From: an uncultured Clostridia bacterium
GTDB taxonomy: Bacteria; Bacillota; Clostridia; Christensenellales; UBA1242
Direction of reading: 5' to 3'
NCBI GenBank assembly: GCA_900554955.1
Contig: USJH01000016.1
Span: 1-11,664, forward strand
DNA length: 11,664 nt
Shown here: positions 7,039 through 11,664 of the stretch, piece after piece
Position numbering within the stretch: the stretch's first letter is position 1
Layout of the letters: the number at the start of each line of letters is the position of its first letter
Translations under genes and position numbers: made by a program
Notes under the pieces: model-generated
Databases searched by the model: none
Told to the model about the DNA's origin: nothing
Seen by the model: the letters and a program-made list of their open reading frames with translations, nothing else

Positions 7039-7070
7039 AAAAGATCATCTTTTGATGGTCTTTTTTATTT
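7039..7070 (+). terminator. Intrinsic terminator after the small membrane protein
   Basis: AAAAGATCATC (7039-7049) pairs with GATGGTCTTTT (7054-7064) over 11 bp with one G-U pair and a TTTT loop. T residues run to 7066, then ATTT. Confidence 0.88.
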
Positions 7071-7204
7071 GTGGGGAGATATATTTGTCTAAAAGTGATT
7101 GTTTTTTGTCATATTGAGTAAATGTGGCTTGCGAAATGTTTTTAATATTTTTAACGAGATAAAAAGAACTTTATAATGTTTGATTTTATCAAATGATGTT
7201 GAAC

Positions 7205-7233
7205 TTGACTTTCTTGCTAATTAAAAATAAAAT
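7205..7233 (+). promoter_or_regulatory. Predicted distal promoter upstream of secD
   Basis: TTGACT (7205-7210, 5/6) and TAAAAT (7228-7233, 5/6) have a 17-base spacer. If used, it gives secD a second transcript with a leader of about 175 bases. Confidence 0.4.
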
Positions 7234-7352
7234 CATCAAGATAACATTGATAATTTTTTCAAATTTAGAAATAAAAGTTGGCATTTTGTTAATAATTCAT
7301 GAAAAAGAGTGACATTATGCAAAAAAAATAATCAAGTATTTTTCGGAAAAGA

Positions 7353-7382
7353 TTGACCAGAAGCTTTTTTATATAGTATAAT
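7353..7382 (+). promoter_or_regulatory. Predicted main promoter of secD-secF
   Basis: TTGACC (7353-7358, 5/6) and a perfect TATAAT (7377-7382) have an 18-base spacer. Transcription would start near 7389, about 27 bases before the secD ATG. The ribosome site AAGGA is at 7401-7405. Confidence 0.65.
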
Positions 7383-7415
7383 GTTGGCAAAATGAAATGT
7401 AAGGACGAAAATTAG

Positions 7416-8744
7416 ATGAAACCTATAAACAAGAAAGTTGCGAAAGTATTTATCAGTTTGGTTGTCATTGCTTTGGTTATTGGCTCGCTTTTTGCGTTCG
7501 TACCAATGCGTTTCAATTCATATACTTTCACTTCAATTGCTGCTGCAATTAACAAATCAACCGACCTTTCTGGTGGTGTATATGCTGAATATGAATTGGA
7601 CGGGGAATATTCAACTGCTAAAATCAACAATTCTATCAGCACAATTCGCAATATTTTGGAAGAAAGGGGCTATCCTGGTGCTTCAATTTATACACTTAGT
7701 GGTGAAAAGATCAGAATCGACATTGGTTTTGAAAAAGCAACTGGTTCTTTGAAAGAATCTTATACACTTCTCAGTGCAATTGGAATTGGAACTTTTGAAC
7801 TTCGCAGTTCAACAAGTGAAGATGACACCTATATTGTTGGAAACAAACATATTACAGACGTTACGGTGAATACATACAATTCATCGATTTATGTTATGCT
7901 CAATTTTAACGATGAAGGTGTTGAACAATATAAGAAAATGCTTTCAGCTTCTAAAACCATCTATGTTTATATGGGCGGACAAGTTATGACAAGCTTCAGC
8001 TCAGAGAATATTACAGCTTCGTCTTCAATGCCACTTTCTTTTGCATCATATGACAGTGCGGAAGATTTTGCAATGAAAGTTAAACTCGGAAGCATGGACG
8101 TTTCTCTTAACTCAGACACTGTTTGCATCAATACAATGAGCTCAACTTTGTCAAAAAATAATTTCGAGACAAATCCAAATAAATCTGGCTTTACAACTAA
8201 TATCACATTCATCATGGGAATTGTTATGATTGCTCTTGTTGTTGTGCTTGGCTTGGCATATTTGATTTGGAAGGGCGGTGTTCTTGGTTTGTTTGAACTT
8301 TTGGCTCTTGCTTTTGACACAATCATTGCTGTGTTCTTCATTTGGGCTTTCCCATGGGTTGAACTTAGCCTTTCAAGTTTAATTGCAATTGCTCTTGGAT
8401 ATGCTGTTGTTTTGGCAACATCTCTCATCTATATTTCTCGAATTGAAGAAGAATTTAAACAAGGAAAAACCATCACTGCATCTCTTGAAAGTGGATATAA
8501 AAAATCTCTTTCACCTGTTCTTGCAACTGGCATAGTGCTTACAGTCATTTTTGGTGTTATCGCTATCGTTGCACGAGCAGAACTCAGAGTGTTCGGCTTA
8601 ATCACTTGCATTTTCTCATGCATCTCGATGTTTAACACCGCAGTTATGCTCCCAGGTTTTGTGAATATTTTTGAAGCATTCAATGACGGGGCAGAAAAAC
8701 CATATAGACTTGGAAACAAGGGGGAAGTTAAAGATGAAAAATAA
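7416..8744 (+). CDS. secD: SecD-like protein-export subunit, divergent
   Basis: SecD with SecF forms an RND-type membrane complex that normally uses the proton gradient to pull exported proteins outward. The 442 residues have the SecD layout: one helix (10-31), a large external domain (32-260) and five more helices (about 262-284, 288-311, 317-340, 366-388, 392-414). The family motif near the start of the external domain is DLSGG (50-54), and TFELR (126-130) matches the usual LEFR-type strand. SRIEEEF after helix 4 matches the family ERI-x-EE end. However, helix 4 has alanine (A334) where SecD normally has its proton-carrying aspartate (G-M-A-V-D-A-N), and PVLATG replaces the usual I-L-D-A-N in helix 5. 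Its identity rests on layout, motifs, the secF overlap and the recJ neighbour. Confidence 0.85.
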   Translation: MKPINKKVAKVFISLVVIALVIGSLFAFVPMRFNSYTFTSIAAAINKSTDLSGGVYAEYELDGEYSTAKINNSISTIRNILEERGYPGASIYTLSGEKIRIDIGFEKATGSLKESYTLLSAIGIGTFELRSSTSEDDTYIVGNKHITDVTVNTYNSSIYVMLNFNDEGVEQYKKMLSASKTIYVYMGGQVMTSFSSENITASSSMPLSFASYDSAEDFAMKVKLGSMDVSLNSDTVCINTMSSTLSKNNFETNPNKSGFTTNITFIMGIVMIALVVVLGLAYLIWKGGVLGLFELLALAFDTIIAVFFIWAFPWVELSLSSLIAIALGYAVVLATSLIYISRIEEEFKQGKTITASLESGYKKSLSPVLATGIVLTVIFGVIAIVARAELRVFGLITCIFSCISMFNTAVMLPGFVNIFEAFNDGAEKPYRLGNKGEVKDEK

Positions 8745-9699
8745 AAAATCTTTGCTTTGGCTTTATGCAATTTTAAGCCTTGTTATTATTGTTGCAGCAG
8801 TTGTTGTTTCTCTTACTGCTGGAATTTCTCTCGGAACCGATGTTGGTGGGGGAAATCAAATTGAAGTTAAAATCTCTGCTGAAATGAACACAAAAGATGC
8901 TGTAAAAAAACTTGAAAGCGTTCTTGGAAAAGAAGGCTATATTTCAGAAAAAACCTTTGTTGAAGACAAATGGACAGATACATATGTTGTTGCAAAAACC
9001 GCAACAAAGAAAATCAAAAACGAAGCAGCTTTGAAAACAGCAATTGCTGAAAAACTTGAAGTTTCTGCGGAAGATGTTTCAATTCTTGAATTTGACGGAA
9101 GTGTTACAAACAAGGCCGTTATCTGGACAAGTGTTGGCGTTGTTTGCTTGCTTTTAGCTCTCTTTGTTATTGGTTGGATTCGTTATGGTGTTGTTTCAGC
9201 AACAACTTTAACTGTTGTTTCTCTTCACGCACTTTTAATGGCTCTTTCACTTTTTGTGTTGACCCGTTTGCCAATTACAATGATTTCAATAATGGAAATT
9301 TTGGCATCAGTTGTTCTTGTTATTTTCGCAACTATTCTTTTGCTTGAAAGAATAAGAGAAAACAAGAAAATGAAACACAATGAAAACCTTTCTGCAGAAG
9401 AAATGGTTAATCTTTCAAGCAAAGAAATCAGAAAACCACTTATCTATATTTTGGCTCTTTCTCTTATCATTTGCATTGTTTTGATTTGTGTTCCAGTTCG
9501 TTTTGTAATTTTGTCTGCACTTGCAATGCTTGTTTGTGTTGCTGTTTCAGTGTTCTCATATTATTGTCTTGGAACAAATCTTCATGTTTCAATGCTTACA
9601 ATGCAAGCTGAAAATGAAAAAGCAAGACTCAGCAGAAACGTTTCTCCAGCTCCTGCAGCAGAAACAAAGAAGAAAACAACAAAAAAAGCTTCTAAATAA
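8734..9699 (+). CDS. secF: SecF-like protein-export subunit, divergent
   Basis: SecF is the partner of SecD. From the 8734 start it has 321 residues: helix 1 (about 9-30), an external domain (31-127) with GTDVGGG (34-40, the usual G-x-D-F/V-x-G-G), and five further helices (128-148, 153-176, 182-204, 235-253, 256-280). LLLERIREN (202-210) matches the family F-D-R-I-R-E-N. The preceding N-D pair of helix 4 is F198-A199, and the usual H-D of helix 3 is H165-A166. R233 remains near the position of the conserved arginine. The last 20 residues are Lys/Ala-rich. The start is chosen for the GGGGGAAG site (8720-8727) and overlaps secD by 11 bases; an in-frame ATG at 8671 lies inside secD and adds 21 unrelated residues. 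A terminator follows. Confidence 0.85.
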   Translation: MKNKKSLLWLYAILSLVIIVAAVVVSLTAGISLGTDVGGGNQIEVKISAEMNTKDAVKKLESVLGKEGYISEKTFVEDKWTDTYVVAKTATKKIKNEAALKTAIAEKLEVSAEDVSILEFDGSVTNKAVIWTSVGVVCLLLALFVIGWIRYGVVSATTLTVVSLHALLMALSLFVLTRLPITMISIMEILASVVLVIFATILLLERIRENKKMKHNENLSAEEMVNLSSKEIRKPLIYILALSLIICIVLICVPVRFVILSALAMLVCVAVSVFSYYCLGTNLHVSMLTMQAENEKARLSRNVSPAPAAETKKKTTKKASK

Positions 9700-9727
9700 G
9701 CTTTCTTAAAATTTTAGTAAAAAAAAT

Positions 9728-9779
9728 AAGCCTGAAAATCGATGCTCACGAAAGTGGGTTTTGGTTGTCGGGCTTTTTT
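9728..9779 (+). terminator. Long intrinsic terminator of secD-secF
   Basis: AAGCCTGA (9728-9735) pairs with TCGGGCTT (9768-9775), including one G-U. The stem continues with AATC (9737-9740) against GGTT (9763-9766) and CTCAC (9745-9749) against GTGGG (9754-9758), capped by a GAAA tetraloop (9750-9753). T residues run to 9779. Confidence 0.9.
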
Positions 9780-9781
9780 AT

Positions 9782-9810
9782 TTGAAAAATAGATTAAAAG
9801 TTAAAAAAAT
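9782..9810 (+). promoter_or_regulatory. Possible promoter of recJ
   Basis: TTGAAA (9782-9787, 5/6) and AAAAAT (9805-9810, 4/6) are 17 bases apart in very AT-rich sequence. A promoter is expected because of the strong terminator just upstream, but the -10 box is weak. Confidence 0.3.
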
Positions 9811-9828
9811 AAATTTAAAGGATATAAA

Positions 9829-11664
9829 ATGAAACAGAAATTAGATCAAAGGATTATAGATTTTCTTGCGAAAAAGGGCATAGACACTCCTGAAAAACTT
9901 GAAGAATTTTTAAATCCAACAACTGAAAAAATGCTAAATCCGTTCGACCTTGATGGAATGGAAACGGCAGTTTCAAGAATAAAGAAAGCCATTGCATTGA
10001 AAGAAAAAATCGTTATCTATGGTGATTATGACTGCGATGGAATTTCTGCATGTATTGTTTTATATCGTTTTTTCAAGAAAAAGGGCATCAATGTTGATGT
10101 CTATATTCCAAATCGTTTTGATGATGGCTATGGTTTGTCTTTTGACATGATTGATACAATAAAGAAAGAATCAAATCCAGATCTTATGATCACAGTTGAC
10201 CTTGGTGTTACTGCCGTTTCAGAAGTTGAAAAAATAAAAGAACTTAATATTGATGTGATTGTGACAGACCATCACGAACCAGCTGAAAAGCTTCCAGATT
10301 GTGTTGTAATTGACCCCAAAAAACCTGGTCAAAAATATGAATTTAACGGACTTTGTGGTGCTGGAGTTGCACTTAAAGTTGTTGAAGCAATTGACGGCAG
10401 AGAAAACATTTTGGAATATTTTGATATCGTTTCAATTGCAACAATTGGTGATATTGTTCCGCTTGTTTCTGAAAACCGAATCATTGCTAAACTTGGAATT
10501 GAAATGTTAAACAAAAAACAGTGCATGAAAAGCATTGAATTCATGCTTAAAAATCTCAATCTTGACGAAGTTTCAGGAACTGATGTTGCATTTAAAATTG
10601 TCCCACGTCTTAATGCAAGCGGAAGAATGAGTCAAGGTAAAAAAGTTTTTGATTTTCTTGCAGAAGAAGATGAAACAAAACTTGCTTCACTTTATAGTGA
10701 GATTTTGAAAGACAATGAAGAGCGTTTAAACAGCATTTTTGAAGGTGTTTCTGCACTTGAAAAAGAGATGGATAAAATTGACCTTACAAAAGAAAATATC
10801 ATTCTTTTAAAGGGCAATTTTCACCAAGGTGTGCTTGGAATTTTAGCTTCAAGAATTTGTCACGATTATAACCGTCCTGCAATCATTTTTACAGAAACAG
10901 AAGAGGGAACTTTAAAAGGAAGTGGACGAAGTCTTGACACCATTGACCTTCATGAACTTTTAACAAAAGCAAGTGACAAGCTTATTCGCTTTGGTGGGCA
11001 TAAAATGGCGGTTGGTGTTGAGCTTGAAAAAGATAAGTTTGATGATTTCAAGAAAGAATTAACATCGCTTTTAAACAAAAATGTTCCACAAAAAGCCTTT
11101 ATTCTTGATGAACAATATGATATTGAAATTCAAGAAAAAGACATTAATAAAGACTTTATTTCATCACTAAAAATGCTTGAACCTTTTGGCTGCCAAAATG
11201 AAAAACCAGTGTTTATGCTTCCATGCAATGCACTTGTTGTTTCTCAAATGAAAGACAGTGCATATAAACACTATCGAGCATCAACAAAATTCGGGAAAAC
11301 AATAATGTGCTTTAATGGGGCAAAACATGTTTCTCTTTTGAAATCTCAAACAAAAAAACATTTGATTGTTGAGCTTGAAAACAATACTTTTAAAACCAAA
11401 ACATATGCACAAGCAATTTTGAAAGATGTATATATTAAAGAGTTGAAGATTGGTGTGGACAAGGAAAAAGAAACAATTGTTTCGCTTGTAAATAAGTTTA
11501 TTTCAGACAAAAAACAAGGAAAAGTGCACTATTATCAAATGCATGAGCTTGAAAATATTATCGGATCGCAAAATTCGCTTTTTGGCACAATTGTTGTTGT
11601 TGACAGCAAAAAAGTTGCCGACAGACTCTCAAAATTTTATCCAAAATTTAAAAACTTTACAATT
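9829..11664 (+). CDS. recJ: RecJ single-strand-specific 5'-3' exonuclease (3' end outside window)
   Basis: RecJ degrades single-stranded DNA from the 5' end in recombination and mismatch repair. The frame stays open for 612 codons to the window edge, so the C-terminus is missing. DHH-domain motifs are complete: VIYGDYDCDG (62-71, D66, D68 and D70), ITVDLG (121-126, D124), TDHHE (146-150) and ATIGDIVPL (204-212, D208). The DHHA1 domain shows RLNASGRM (260-267) and the RNA/DNA-contacting GGHKMAVG (389-396), where GGHPQAAG is common. EPFGCQNEKPVF (451-462) starts the OB-like part. Residues after about 535 belong to the C-terminal extension seen in Firmicutes RecJ. The start is set by AAAGGA (9817-9822) and the ATG at 9829. 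The position after secF is common in Clostridia. Confidence 0.95.
   Translation, partial: MKQKLDQRIIDFLAKKGIDTPEKLEEFLNPTTEKMLNPFDLDGMETAVSRIKKAIALKEKIVIYGDYDCDGISACIVLYRFFKKKGINVDVYIPNRFDDGYGLSFDMIDTIKKESNPDLMITVDLGVTAVSEVEKIKELNIDVIVTDHHEPAEKLPDCVVIDPKKPGQKYEFNGLCGAGVALKVVEAIDGRENILEYFDIVSIATIGDIVPLVSENRIIAKLGIEMLNKKQCMKSIEFMLKNLNLDEVSGTDVAFKIVPRLNASGRMSQGKKVFDFLAEEDETKLASLYSEILKDNEERLNSIFEGVSALEKEMDKIDLTKENIILLKGNFHQGVLGILASRICHDYNRPAIIFTETEEGTLKGSGRSLDTIDLHELLTKASDKLIRFGGHKMAVGVELEKDKFDDFKKELTSLLNKNVPQKAFILDEQYDIEIQEKDINKDFISSLKMLEPFGCQNEKPVFMLPCNALVVSQMKDSAYKHYRASTKFGKTIMCFNGAKHVSLLKSQTKKHLIVELENNTFKTKTYAQAILKDVYIKELKIGVDKEKETIVSLVNKFISDKKQGKVHYYQMHELENIIGSQNSLFGTIVVVDSKKVADRLSKFYPKFKNFTI

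Larger units (their letters stand above)
6957..7415. other. 459-base intergenic region upstream of secD
   Basis: No convincing protein gene is visible on either strand. In order it holds an 8-bp hairpin directly after the stop (6957-6983), an 8-bp inverted repeat enclosing the palindrome CGTTAACG (7004-7034), a strong terminator (7039-7070), an AT-rich stretch with no clear content (7071-7200), a promoter candidate (7205-7233), a 9-bp inverted repeat with a long loop (7181-7189 with 7227-7235), and the secD promoter (7353-7382). Very short reading frames at 7299-7331 (10 codons) and 7392-7415 (7 codons) are noted but not called as genes. Confidence 0.65.

Noticed and set aside
7299..7331. Ten-codon frame MKKSDIMQKK upstream of secD as a leader peptide gene
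   Set aside because: No ribosome site and the frame precedes the main predicted secD start; likely chance in AT-rich DNA.
8671..8733. Upstream in-frame start of secF at 8671
   Set aside because: It sits deep inside secD without a ribosome site; the ATG at 8734 has GGGGGAAG and gives a normal SecF N-terminus.

Overview
The window reads as one strand of housekeeping chromosome from an AT-rich, low-G+C bacterium. Every gene is on the + strand. The gene order (a SpoU-type methyltransferase end, yebC, ruvCAB, queA-tgt, yajC, a small four-helix membrane protein, secD-secF, recJ) resembles that of Clostridia, and the purine-rich Shine-Dalgarno sites, AT-rich composition and standard genetic code fit an uncultured clostridial lineage. 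That placement is inference from synteny; no species can be named.

Layout. 1-898: the 3' end of an rRNA/tRNA 2'-O-methyltransferase gene, then yebC with its own promoter. 899-1296: a 398-base gap with a yebC terminator, foldable RNA, and a second promoter-terminator pair that looks like a small RNA unit. 1297-3542: ruvC-ruvA-ruvB, the complete Holliday-junction branch-migration and resolution set, tightly packed (ATGA overlap between ruvC and ruvA). 3563-5756: queA-tgt, two enzymes of tRNA queuosine synthesis, with a predicted promoter whose -35 box contains the ruvB stop codon. 5757-6956: yajC and a TIGR04086-like membrane protein, separated by a terminator. 6957-7415: a 459-base gap with terminator hairpins and at least two promoter candidates. 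7416-9699: secD and secF, overlapping by 11 bases, then a long terminator. 9829-end: recJ, truncated by the window edge after 612 codons.

The genes fall into three jobs: DNA recombination and repair (ruvCAB, recJ), translation and tRNA/rRNA modification (SpoU methyltransferase, yebC, queA, tgt) and protein export (yajC, secD, secF, perhaps the small membrane protein). No mobile element, CRISPR array, tRNA or rRNA gene is visible, and I did not find a complete new gene system. The most unusual signals are: (1) SecD and SecF that appear to have lost the membrane-buried acidic residues used for proton-driven export; (2) lysine/alanine-rich cytosolic tails on both YajC and SecF; (3) a possible small RNA between yebC and ruvC; (4) a palindrome and direct repeats before yajC. 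Base composition and hairpins were judged by eye; no folding or database search was run.
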